A DNA stretch of 64,000 nucleotides, from assembly GCA_025057015.1 (NCBI GenBank), contig JANWYG010000010.1, forward strand, positions 156,506 through 220,505. Reading direction: 5' to 3'. How positions within the stretch are numbered: position 1 is the stretch's first letter; the number at the start of each line of letters is the position of its first letter. Of the stretch, positions 1-7,694 are shown in pieces. Made by a program: the position numbers and the translations under genes. This DNA is from Blastocatellia bacterium (GTDB lineage: Bacteria > Acidobacteriota > Blastocatellia > Chloracidobacteriales > JADJPF01). Below the pieces are notes generated by a model. It saw only the letters and a program-made list of their open reading frames with translations. It was not told the DNA's origin and made no database searches.

Positions 1-690
1 TCTCAGCATAAAGAGCTTGTTGGAGAATACGTTCAATTGACTGTCAGAGACACTGGCTGTGGAATTGAGGAATCGATACTGGCACATATCTTTGAGCCGT
101 TTTTCACTACTAAGGAAGAAGGTAAAGGGACCGGCCTTGGCCTGGCAATGGTATCGGTGATAGTTCGTGAGCTGCGGGGAAAAATAGAAGTATCCAGCAC
201 AGTGGGGCAAGGCACAACCTTTGATATATATATTCCGGCTGCCTCGAGCAGCTTTTCTCGACAGACAGCTGAAACTCCTGCACAGACGATATATGGACAA
301 GAGACTATCTTGGTAGTAGATGATGAGGAGGCACTTAGAGGACTGGCAAAAGATTTGCTGGAATCCTTTGGTTATAAAGTATTACTTGCTGCAAACGGCT
401 TTGAAGCACTTGAACTTTTCAAGAAGCATTCTAAGGAAATCTCTCTTGTGATACTTGATATGGTGATGCCTAAAATGGATGGCAGACAGCTCTTCTATGA
501 GCTACGTAAATTGTCTTCCGAGGTGCCGGTAGTGGTGGCTTCTGGATATTGTCCGCCAGAGCTTTTAGAAGAGTTATATAGAGATGGTATAAGTGGTCTA
601 ATACCTAAGCCATATCAGAGTGAAGCTATGGCTGCTGAAGTCAGGAAGGTGATCAATTCAATGAAGGCTGCAGGAGAGAAGCGATTCTAA
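1..690 (+). CDS. Hybrid sensor histidine kinase, C-terminal part (HATPase plus receiver)
   Basis: The reading frame is open from the first base, so the gene starts upstream of the window. What is visible is the end of a GHKL ATPase domain, with the G1 box (DTGCGI), the F box (FEPFFTTK) and the G2 box (GTGLGLAMV), followed by a linker and a complete receiver domain. The receiver has the acidic pair in VVDDEE, the phospho-acceptor Asp in LVILDMVMPK and the late Lys in IPKPY. Kinases with a C-terminal receiver autophosphorylate a His (here upstream, not visible) and pass the phosphate to their own receiver. The input domain and cognate output are not visible. It ends 60 bp before ftsK and is probably transcribed separately. 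Confidence 0.92.
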   Translation, partial: SQHKELVGEYVQLTVRDTGCGIEESILAHIFEPFFTTKEEGKGTGLGLAMVSVIVRELRGKIEVSSTVGQGTTFDIYIPAASSSFSRQTAETPAQTIYGQETILVVDDEEALRGLAKDLLESFGYKVLLAANGFEALELFKKHSKEISLVILDMVMPKMDGRQLFYELRKLSSEVPVVVASGYCPPELLEELYRDGISGLIPKPYQSEAMAAEVRKVINSMKAAGEKRF

Positions 691-750
691 TTGATATATA
701 TTTTGTAATATGCTACAAATCATATACTTAAGCTCAGTCAGTTGAGAAGT

Positions 751-3414
751 ATGTTTAACTATTCCGACACCTCTCGCGTTAGTGAGATATTTGGTATCTT
801 GCTGATTGCTATCAGTTTAATCTTACTGCTAAGCCTTGTGTCTTATGAGCCGACAGATCCGTCGTGGAATGTCTCCAGCGTCGAAGTAGAGACGGTCAAC
901 TGGATAGGGAGTTTAGGTGCATGGATGGCTGACGCCTTTCTACAGATATTTGGGCTGTCGGCTTTTTTGATACCCCTGATATTGATAACTGTAGGTTGGA
1001 GGACTCTGCGACAGCATAAGTTGATATTTTTGCAGGCAAGGCTTTGGGGAGTTACGGCTATAGTAGTTTCTGTGGCTGGGTTGCTTAGCCTCCCGCAGAT
1101 GCCGCTTTACAAGGATAATATAAGGCTAGGAGGGCTTGTAGGTTATCTGCTGGCAAGGTTTTTTGAGCAGTTTTTAAACAAGACTGGCGCCGCGATAGTT
1201 TTCGTATTGTTTCTGCTGCTTGCTTTAATGCTCACGACGCGACTTTCTATAAACACTATCTTGGATGCTGCTATTACGCGGTCTTTTTTGCAGATTATCG
1301 TATCGCTGGAGCTAGGCTTTAGGCATTGGCTAAGCGAGCAGGTGGCGGCTTTAAAACAGCGCCTGCGCGAGCTTAAGGCAAAGCGTGCTGAGCGAAGGGC
1401 TACAGCATCACAGCACATGTCCACATCGCGCAATATTAGCCAGTCGGTGCGCAACGTTGCTGCTACTCTAGCTAATGATGGAGGGATGGCTGCTACGGCT
1501 AATCCTAGCGAGGGACAAACTCAAGCGGCTGCTAGTTTATTGCCTGAACAGATAATAAGCAGCAAGAGCGGACGCAACCTCAAGGAGCTTCAAAGGATTG
1601 TCTACGGTGAACCAGAGACTCAGACTACACTACGAGAGTTTTCCATCACTGAGGCTGTAAGACAAGTTTCTAGAGAAGTCGGGCCCGAACGAACTAAAAC
1701 TTCTGCTAACCAGACTACTCATACCATGCAAGAGGCTGCGCTACAGGATTTTGACTTTGCTAATTTAGGAAGTTCGGCTTCTGATACTAGGAAAGTAGAC
1801 CTGCCTAAATCTGCTTCTGACACGAGAAAGATCAGTCGAAATTCTGCTTCTCAGGCATCCCATGTGGAAGAGCAGATTCCGATAGGTAAGATGGAGGCAG
1901 TACCGGAGCTGCTATCTGAGTCAAAAGATATGCTGCTACCACGGATATTTCCTGAGTTTGATTTGCCGCCTTCAGAGCTGCTTAGGGAAGCTCCGCAGCG
2001 GCTTGTGCAGGATGAGTCTGAGCTTTGGGAACGTGCCAGAGTACTTGCCGAAAAGTGCAAAGAGTTTTCTGTGACTGGGAAGATACAGCATATAAGTCCA
2101 GGCCCCGTAGTTACTACTTTCGAGTTTAAGCCTGATCCGGGTGTGAAATACAGCCGTATAACAAGTCTTGCTGATGACTTATGTCTAGCGCTTAAAGCTG
2201 AATCTATCAGAATTGACCGGATACCAGGAAAGTCGACCGTGGGTATAGAAGTGCCTAATGTCGAGCGCGAGACGATCTACTTAAGGGAGCTGATAGAATC
2301 TGACAAATATCTATCCCAGCAGTCACCGTTGACACTGGCGCTTGGTAAAACGATAGATGGCACGCCGTATGTTGCAGATCTAACGAAGATGCCTCATCTG
2401 TTGATTGCTGGTGCTACTGGCACGGGTAAGTCTGTGTGCTTGAATTCTCTCATAGTTTCTATACTTTGTAAGGCTTCGCCTGACGAAGTAAAGATGATAA
2501 TGGTAGATCCAAAGCGGCTAGAGTTAGGATTATATGAAGGTATACCACACTTGCTCACTCCGATAGTGCTTGAGCCGAAACGTGCTGCAAATGCCCTTAA
2601 ATGGGCTGTAGGTGAGATGGAAAACCGCTACAAGCTGCTGGCTGGCTACGGAGTACGTAACATAGATCAGTACAATCAGATGGTGCGCACAAAGCACGAA
2701 ATTATACCTGTGTTGCCACCGGAGCTTTTGCCTAAGCCGCTTTCTTATATCGTAATAGTAATAGATGAGTTAGCTGACCTGATGATGGTAGCATCAAATG
2801 ACGTTGAGACGGCCATAACTCGCCTTGCGCAAATGGCTAGAGCTGTAGGTATACACCTTATTATTGCCACTCAGCGTCCTTCGGTGGATGTCATAACTGG
2901 TCTTATCAAAGCTAACTTTCCGTCGCGTATCTCGTTCAGAGTTTCGTCTAAGGTTGATTCGCGCACGATCCTTGACGCTAACGGAGCTGAGACGTTGCTA
3001 GGACAGGGAGACATGCTGTTTTTGCCACCAGGTACCTCACGGCTCGTGCGTGTGCATGGAGCGTATGTAAGTGAGGAGGAAATAGGGCGGATAGTAAAGC
3101 ATATCAAAGCTCAACGCCGACCAAATTATGATGATTCGATACAATCTTCTGACGAAGAGACAAAGCAGTTGCAAGGAAATGTTGAAAAAGACGAGCTTTA
3201 TGAAGAAGCGCTAAGGATAGTTTGTCAGATGGGCCGGGCATCTACATCCGTGTTGCAGCGTCGGTTGCGTATAGGCTATGGTCGCGCTGCAGCAATACTA
3301 GATATGATGGAACGCGAGGGATATGTAGGCCCGCCTGATGGCAGTAAGCCGCGAGTCGTTAAACGTGAGGCGTATGAGTTTCTAGAGCGTCTCGATCAGA
3401 TGAAGGTACAGTAG
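751..3414 (+). CDS. ftsK: DNA translocase FtsK/SpoIIIE
   Basis: Membrane-anchored hexameric dsDNA pump that clears chromosome termini from the division septum. The N-terminus has about four hydrophobic segments (first ~180 residues), then a low-complexity charged linker to ~residue 420, the alpha/beta motor with Walker A (GATGTGKS, near residue 555) and Walker B (IVIDELADLM), and a C-terminal winged-helix gamma domain (QRRLRIGYGRAA) of the type that reads KOPS polarity sites. Length ~887 aa is normal. A TTG lies three codons upstream at 742; I prefer the ATG at 751 because a GAGA element sits just before it. The 3' end overlaps the convergent tetR gene by 56 bp. Confidence 0.95.
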   Translation: MFNYSDTSRVSEIFGILLIAISLILLLSLVSYEPTDPSWNVSSVEVETVNWIGSLGAWMADAFLQIFGLSAFLIPLILITVGWRTLRQHKLIFLQARLWGVTAIVVSVAGLLSLPQMPLYKDNIRLGGLVGYLLARFFEQFLNKTGAAIVFVLFLLLALMLTTRLSINTILDAAITRSFLQIIVSLELGFRHWLSEQVAALKQRLRELKAKRAERRATASQHMSTSRNISQSVRNVAATLANDGGMAATANPSEGQTQAAASLLPEQIISSKSGRNLKELQRIVYGEPETQTTLREFSITEAVRQVSREVGPERTKTSANQTTHTMQEAALQDFDFANLGSSASDTRKVDLPKSASDTRKISRNSASQASHVEEQIPIGKMEAVPELLSESKDMLLPRIFPEFDLPPSELLREAPQRLVQDESELWERARVLAEKCKEFSVTGKIQHISPGPVVTTFEFKPDPGVKYSRITSLADDLCLALKAESIRIDRIPGKSTVGIEVPNVERETIYLRELIESDKYLSQQSPLTLALGKTIDGTPYVADLTKMPHLLIAGATGTGKSVCLNSLIVSILCKASPDEVKMIMVDPKRLELGLYEGIPHLLTPIVLEPKRAANALKWAVGEMENRYKLLAGYGVRNIDQYNQMVRTKHEIIPVLPPELLPKPLSYIVIVIDELADLMMVASNDVETAITRLAQMARAVGIHLIIATQRPSVDVITGLIKANFPSRISFRVSSKVDSRTILDANGAETLLGQGDMLFLPPGTSRLVRVHGAYVSEEEIGRIVKHIKAQRRPNYDDSIQSSDEETKQLQGNVEKDELYEEALRIVCQMGRASTSVLQRRLRIGYGRAAAILDMMEREGYVGPPDGSKPRVVKREAYEFLERLDQMKVQ

Positions 3415-4024
3415 TGGTGGTACAGCAGTGATATCTGAGTATTGCCTCGCGGGCCAAGCGCCCATAGTCTTTCAAGTCCTCATCTGTACCAATATATAGC
3501 CATTGTACTCCTAATCCTTCTAGCACGGCGCGTGTTACCCGTGAAGCATCAACAGCATTTAGATCAGGTCTAAATACCCCTTTGCGTTTTCCGTTTTCTA
3601 CTATGTTCACCTGTACCTGATGGCAAGCTTGGTAGAATGCTCTGTTGATCTTGGCGTATTTTTCCTTGCGGCTGCCTTGTCCTAGGCAATCTAAATAGAT
3701 ACGAAAGAAAGCACGGTGCAACTTTGCCGACTCAAAGGCTTGTTCTACAAGTCTGTTGAGCTGTTCGAGAGGATCGTCTGTGCTGGCAACAGCATTCTCT
3801 ATGCGTTGAGCTACAAGCTGCGTTAACCACTCGAAGAGGGCCAGAAATACCTTTTCCTTTGTTCCAAAGTAATAGAGCACAGCACCTTTGGACAAGTTTG
3901 CTTGTTTTGCTATGTCTTCTATTCTTACCCTAGAGTAATCCTTCTTGATAAAGACCTTGTGTGCTGCACTAACTATCTGCTGCTTACGAGCTGCTTCGTT
4001 CTCTGGTGAAACTGTTCTTGCCAT
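3359..4024 (-). CDS. TetR/AcrR family transcriptional regulator
   Basis: One-component repressor of 221 aa. The N-terminal helix-turn-helix is clear: residues ~15-60 carry the QIVSAAHKVF helix, IEDIAKQANLSKGAVLYYFGTKE and the following FLALFEWL helix, typical of TetR. The C-terminal ligand domain is generic. The gene lies directly downstream of the CesT-like gene (84 bp) on the same strand, and its 5' end was carried along when the patatin cassette was duplicated: a stub of the same gene lies at 6978-7061. This suggests that patatin, CesT-like protein and tetR form an ancestral unit, so it may control the phospholipase genes, but the target is inferred. Its last ~18 codons overlap ftsK convergently. 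Confidence 0.9.
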   Translation of the reverse strand: MARTVSPENEAARKQQIVSAAHKVFIKKDYSRVRIEDIAKQANLSKGAVLYYFGTKEKVFLALFEWLTQLVAQRIENAVASTDDPLEQLNRLVEQAFESAKLHRAFFRIYLDCLGQGSRKEKYAKINRAFYQACHQVQVNIVENGKRKGVFRPDLNAVDASRVTRAVLEGLGVQWLYIGTDEDLKDYGRLAREAILRYHCCTTTTVPSSDRDALETHTPHV

Positions 4025-4108
4025 AACTGCATCAAAGCCTTTTGAGAATCGACATAATACACCTTAGGCCTTCTGTTGGCAATGCTGCTTGAGTGTATTT
4101 TGCTTAAG

Positions 4109-4588
4109 CTAGACCATAAGTCTACCTGTGCTAGGTGTGGTAGAGGAGGGCTGAACTTCAGGTAAGAGTTTGCGATAGTTTCTCCATTCTAAGACTTGCT
4201 CGTAAAACCATTTAACCCATTCAGTTAACCTTGTAGCAGTTACGTCTGCTATAGGTGCCGAGGAACACAGAAATAGATAGTGCTGTGAAGCAGATAGGAA
4301 AAACATATTCTCCTTATTCGCATTGACTGTATCGATCAATAAAACGATTTCAGGAGTAAGTCCGTTGGGTAGGTGATCCAAAGTACTATATAGGGTGACC
4401 TCGCCTTCAGCAGTTGGTTCGATAGTGATGTCAGCAGCTTGCGCTTCATCATTACCTAGACGTATGGTGAAACTGCTATCGGCTTCATCTAACTCTAGTT
4501 CTGGTAATCCTATGCTGTTGCGGAACTGCTCAAATAACTCTAAGAAAGCAGCACGTGTGCTGCCGTCGATGGTCGCTTTTTCCTGCAT
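4109..4588 (-). CDS. CesT/Tir-chaperone-like small protein, copy 1
   Basis: 159-aa acidic protein with no signal peptide. The pattern (N-terminal amphipathic helix RAAFLELFEQF, LPELELDE strand, IRLGN, DITIEP, GEVTLYSTL, long helix TPEIVLLIDTVNAN, FFLSAS, YLFLCSSAPI, C-terminal helix WVKWFYEQVLEWRNY) matches the CesT fold of type III secretion chaperones by my reading; no search was run. Start chosen at the ATG at 4588, preceded by AAGGAT and matching the start of copy 2, not the longer frame from 4633. It lies immediately downstream of a patatin-like phospholipase, the same order as exoU-spcU in Pseudomonas. Copy 2 at 7147-7626 is clearly homologous. Could instead be an unrelated immunity or adaptor protein. 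Confidence 0.6.
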   Translation of the reverse strand: MQEKATIDGSTRAAFLELFEQFRNSIGLPELELDEADSSFTIRLGNDEAQAADITIEPTAEGEVTLYSTLDHLPNGLTPEIVLLIDTVNANKENMFFLSASQHYLFLCSSAPIADVTATRLTEWVKWFYEQVLEWRNYRKLLPEVQPSSTTPSTGRLMV

Positions 4589-4607
4589 AAGATCCTTAAA
4601 ATTTTTA

Positions 4608-4639
4608 AGCTGCTTGTGGCCTACAAGCCACAAGCAGCT
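4608..4639 (-). other. Intercistronic 13-bp hairpin between patatin 1 and CesT-like 1
   Basis: Perfect inverted repeat: 13-bp arms at 4608-4620 and 4627-4639 around a 6-nt loop. In the minus-strand transcript it ends about 10 nt before the AAGGAT ribosome site of the CesT-like gene. There is a short A/T-rich tail but no clean U-run, so it looks like an attenuator, a processing or stability element, or a weak terminator. The equivalent hairpin in copy 2 (7649-7679) keeps the 13 pairs while changing the sequence of the stem top. Confidence 0.75.
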
Positions 4640-4681
4640 ACTTTAACTCATGTTTGGGGATGTTCGCAAGTGCTTGGGGTT

Positions 4682-6838
4682 TTATCGCATAGTCATCGAA
4701 GAGTATTTAACGAGCAGATGGTCGCGGTATGCACTTGCTAGCTGCGAGCTGAGGTCGCCAAATGCTAGGTGGTCGAGGTACATCTTTTCTATCTCTTTCT
4801 TGCCTAGATAAACGCGCTCGCTGTTACCTCTAGGATCGGTGAAAGTAACGTAGGTATCACCGGGGTTATATGACGCGCGGTAGTCAGTATTGCCAACTCG
4901 CACGTTGATGTTAAATGAAACCTGTGCTGGCAATGGCTTAAGGTTTGTACCGCTTGCTCCGGGTTTGCCTATTTCAGTAAAGAACTGCTTGAAAAAGTTG
5001 CGCGTAACTTGTGCTGTCTGTGGGTCGAGGGCGCGATCGACATCGTCATACTTAAATCCAAATAAGCTGTTGCCGCGCTTGGGGTTTGTTAGATCCCACG
5101 TAGGCAAACTCAAGGCAAAGGTGTTTGGCGCTGGGTTGGTAGTGTCGCGGTAGTCGCCGTTATTCTTGTGCTTGATGTATATGTCATAGAGTGCTGTACC
5201 GGCATCGATTGGATTGTATGGATTGATTTGCCGATCGGGTAGCGGACGAGACTTGTCTACGTTATCGCTTGGATGGAGCGAGCCTCGGTCTGCTAAATTT
5301 AGCGCTATTGTCGGCAGATTGTTCTTGTTGTAGCCTACTGGGAGATTGTCATAGACGCCACCATCCACGAGTTGGATCTTACGACCTGTCGTCGGATCGA
5401 TCATTTCCACTGGATCAAAAGCAAAGGGTATTGCCATCGAAGCTCTAACAGCGAGAGCTACAGGCACGTTTGGTGTCGTCTCTTGGCTGAAGACGAAGAT
5501 GCGATTTTCAGGTTTAGACCACTCTGGGCTTCTTTCGGGCATGCCCGTATCGCTTAGCTTGAAGGCCACTATCTGTAAAGGTGCTTTCAGATCGGCAAAA
5601 GTCACAGGTCTATCCTTGATTCCAGTCAATTCTCTTAGCTTCTGATCGATGAAGTCATAGGCAGCGTTGCCATCCATCACGCCACCTTCTAATCGGCGTA
5701 GATTGATGTCGTAAAGCTGGCCGAGTTTAGGATCGTTCAGTATGGCATCGGCACGTTGCGGATCTGCGCCGGCAGCTAGCATGGCAGCCATAATTGAGCC
5801 GGCTGAAGTACCGCTAAAGCTTGTGGGTACTATGCCAAGTTTGTACATCTCGTTGAATGCTGCTGGATAGCGTTTACCTTTTCCACCGCCACCTTCAAGA
5901 GCGAGGTGGACAGCTACAGGTTCGCCATTGTTTGTCGGAAGACCCAGCGCTGCTCGGTTCTGGGCTACTAGAGCACGGTACTGCTCCATGTTGCTGACGG
6001 TGGTGAAAGATCCATCGGGATTTTTGACGCCAACCTGCCGAGTATTACCGTAAGGTGAGAACATAAACTCTTGTGGGCTCAGTGGCTTGTCTATCGGCTT
6101 GATGTTTGTCGGAAACTTTGAAGCAGTGACTTTGCCATCGACTAAGTCTTTACCTAGAAACTGTGGGTCTATCCACAATTGACCTGGTTTAGGCATTGTT
6201 TCTGCCGTGTATCCGTAGGATGATTGCAGGCGACTTGAAGCGACAGCCAGCCGTGCTCTTGCGGCTTGAATCTCACTACTTGGCGCACCAGAAGCTTCTA
6301 GACGGCGTACTTCTTCTTGCAACCTTCTGACGTTTTCTATCTGGTTACGGAAATCTTTAGTATCTTGTATGAATGCTTCGTTTACGTTACGTGGTATGAG
6401 CGGTTTACCTGCTATGGCGTTGACAACTTCACTAGCTCCTTTAATTACGCCGCGGGCAGCCGCTGCAGCTGGGCTTATGAGCGATGCTGGAAACAGCACT
6501 TTGTCTATATTGTCTGCTATTTCATATACATCGCGAGCAGAAACCTTCGGCAGCTCTATCTTTGGCAGTTTTATGTCAGGCAATTTTATCTTCGGCAATT
6601 CTAGCTTTGGTAGGCTAATCTTCGGCAGTTCTATCTTCGGCAGTTTTATCTTCGGTAGCTCTATGCGCGGAATTTCTATAGGACCTAGTTTCCAAAGTGG
6701 TTTACTAGGCTTTTCTGTTGGTTTTTGCCCTATGCTTGCCTGATAGTTAGCTATTTGTCCTGTTGGTTTTGTGCTAGTTGTAGCAGTGGTCGTACTAGCA
6801 TCGTTTATTCTTGGCGAACTGCCTATCCTAATGCTCAT
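4682..6838 (-). CDS. Patatin-like phospholipase with proline-rich repeat N-terminus, copy 1
   Basis: 718-aa predicted lipid acyl hydrolase. Patatin signature: oxyanion loop EGGGGKGKR (~residue 312), nucleophile elbow FSGTSAG (Ser, ~345) and catalytic Asp in DGGVYDN (~492), so the Ser/Asp dyad is intact. Residues ~55-100 are a regular pentad repeat of the type LPKIE/LPKIK, preceded by a Ser/Thr/Asn-rich tail and followed by a short coiled coil (~165-205). There is no Sec signal peptide or membrane helix. Downstream lies a CesT-like gene, and the whole unit is duplicated at 7147-10256. By analogy with ExoU it may be an exported phospholipase effector; substrate and export route are inferred. 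Start ATG has GGATCC just upstream, a moderate ribosome site. Confidence 0.85.
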   Translation of the reverse strand: MSIRIGSSPRINDASTTTATTSTKPTGQIANYQASIGQKPTEKPSKPLWKLGPIEIPRIELPKIKLPKIELPKISLPKLELPKIKLPDIKLPKIELPKVSARDVYEIADNIDKVLFPASLISPAAAAARGVIKGASEVVNAIAGKPLIPRNVNEAFIQDTKDFRNQIENVRRLQEEVRRLEASGAPSSEIQAARARLAVASSRLQSSYGYTAETMPKPGQLWIDPQFLGKDLVDGKVTASKFPTNIKPIDKPLSPQEFMFSPYGNTRQVGVKNPDGSFTTVSNMEQYRALVAQNRAALGLPTNNGEPVAVHLALEGGGGKGKRYPAAFNEMYKLGIVPTSFSGTSAGSIMAAMLAAGADPQRADAILNDPKLGQLYDINLRRLEGGVMDGNAAYDFIDQKLRELTGIKDRPVTFADLKAPLQIVAFKLSDTGMPERSPEWSKPENRIFVFSQETTPNVPVALAVRASMAIPFAFDPVEMIDPTTGRKIQLVDGGVYDNLPVGYNKNNLPTIALNLADRGSLHPSDNVDKSRPLPDRQINPYNPIDAGTALYDIYIKHKNNGDYRDTTNPAPNTFALSLPTWDLTNPKRGNSLFGFKYDDVDRALDPQTAQVTRNFFKQFFTEIGKPGASGTNLKPLPAQVSFNINVRVGNTDYRASYNPGDTYVTFTDPRGNSERVYLGKKEIEKMYLDHLAFGDLSSQLASAYRDHLLVKYSSMTMR
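6540..6680 (-). repeat. 15-bp coding tandem repeat (pentad LPKIx) in patatin 1
   Basis: About nine degenerate 15-bp units encode the LPKIE/LPKIK/LPKIS pentads of the phospholipase N-terminus. Variation between units is mainly in the fifth residue. The corresponding region in copy 2 (about 9610-10075) is expanded to several times this length and partly re-patterned into 13-residue PPRIDLDIT-type units. Confidence 0.8.
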
Positions 6839-6879
6839 AACCCGGATCCTTTCATTATTTCAGTGGGGATTGTCCTATC

Positions 6880-6926
6880 CTTAGTATCGTTTTTGAGCTT
6901 TTGTAAGTTGCCTGTAAAGCAAGGGT
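6880..6926 (-). promoter_or_regulatory. Upstream block conserved before both patatin genes, copy 1
   Basis: A block starting TATCGTTTTTGAGCT and continuing through TTGYAAGTTGCC to AAGGG (plus-strand spelling) lies ~45-85 bp upstream of patatin 1 and recurs at the same distance before patatin 2 (10297-10338), although intervening bases have diverged. Its place and conservation suggest a promoter or operator. On the transcribed strand it reads GGCAACTT, about 15 nt, CGATA, which resembles an ECF-type -35/-10 layout, but this assignment is a guess. Confidence 0.45.
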
Positions 6927-6977
6927 TTTATTCTATAACGGATAGTATTCTGCGATACTATTAGACTTTTAGTAGGA

Positions 6978-7061
6978 TCAAATAGTAGCCAGTGATTGAA
7001 GTGCTGCACTAACTATCTGCTGCTTACGAGCTGCTTTGTTCTTGTTAAACTGTTCTGCCAT
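6978..7061 (-). pseudogene. tetR 5' remnant at the duplication junction
   Basis: Reading from the ATG at 7061, 27 codons are followed by TGA. Residues 10-20 (AARKQQIVSAA after NK) match the intact TetR at 3359-4024, and the 36 nt at 7001-7036 are identical to 3961-3996. Beyond 7001 the similarity stops abruptly, so the HTH and everything after it are missing. The upstream flank also resembles the intact gene's flank. This is a truncated copy left by tandem duplication of the patatin/CesT-like/tetR unit. It is too short to make a DNA-binding protein. Confidence 0.85.
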
Positions 7062-7146
7062 AACTGAGTCTGAGAATCGAAAATAATACACCTTGAACCT
7101 TCTGCTGACAATCTGCTTAGGAGAGCTTGACTCGGAAAGGTGGCTT

Positions 7147-7626
7147 CTAGACTGTGAGCTTGCCCGTCGAAATTGGTGGAGGTTGAGTCTGGGCTTCAGG
7201 TAAAAGCTTGCGGTAGTTTCTCCATTCTAATACTTGTTCATAAAACCACTTGACCCATTCAACTAGTCTTGTAGCTGTTACTTCCGTTATTGGTGCTGAG
7301 GAGCACAGAAACAGGTGGTGTTCTGAGGCTGATAGGAAAAACATGTTTTCCTTGTTCGCATTCACGGTGTCTATCAGCAAGACGATTTCTGGAGTAAGTC
7401 CGTTAGGCAAGCGATCTAGACTGCTGTATAACAAAACTTCACCTTCGGCAGTTGGTTCGATAGTGATATCAGCAGTTTGTACTTCATCATTGCCTAAACG
7501 TACAGTGTAACTGCTGTCAGATTCGTCTAGCTGTAGTTCATGCAGTCCTATGCTGCTGCGGAACAGTTCGAATAGTTCTAGAAAGGCAGCGCGCGTGCTA
7601 GCGTCTATAGTTGTTTTCTGTCGCAT
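7147..7626 (-). CDS. CesT/Tir-chaperone-like small protein, copy 2
   Basis: 159-aa paralogue of the protein at 4109-4588, with most residues shared (RAAFLELFE, EPTAEGEV, LPNGLTPEIVLLIDTVNANK, WVKWFYEQVLEWRNYRKLLPE) and differences concentrated in the middle strands and the C-terminal tail (TQPPPISTGKLTV). It starts at the ATG at 7626 with TAGGAACT upstream. It lies 68 bp downstream of patatin 2, from which it is separated by a perfect hairpin. If these are secretion chaperones, each probably serves its own phospholipase; cross-use is also possible given the similarity. Confidence 0.6.
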   Translation of the reverse strand: MRQKTTIDASTRAAFLELFELFRSSIGLHELQLDESDSSYTVRLGNDEVQTADITIEPTAEGEVLLYSSLDRLPNGLTPEIVLLIDTVNANKENMFFLSASEHHLFLCSSAPITEVTATRLVEWVKWFYEQVLEWRNYRKLLPEAQTQPPPISTGKLTV

Positions 7627-7648
7627 AAAATGAGTTCCTAACTAGCTA

Positions 7649-7679
7649 AGCTGCTTTGAGGTTTTACCTCAAAGCAGCT
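7649..7679 (-). other. Intercistronic 13-bp hairpin between patatin 2 and CesT-like 2
   Basis: Perfect inverted repeat with arms at 7649-7661 and 7667-7679 and a 5-nt loop. The outer seven pairs (AGCTGCT/AGCAGCT) are the same as in copy 1, while the inner pairs differ on both arms (TTGAGG with CCTCAA here, TGTGGC with GCCACA in copy 1). The stem is therefore kept by paired changes. No strong U-tract follows on the transcribed strand. Confidence 0.75.
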
Positions 7680-7694
7680 AATTTAGCCTATGGT

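Noticed and set aside
6880-6926. Sigma-54 promoter in the block upstream of the patatins
   Set aside because: GGCA and TTGC elements occur but with wrong spacing for a -24/-12 promoter.
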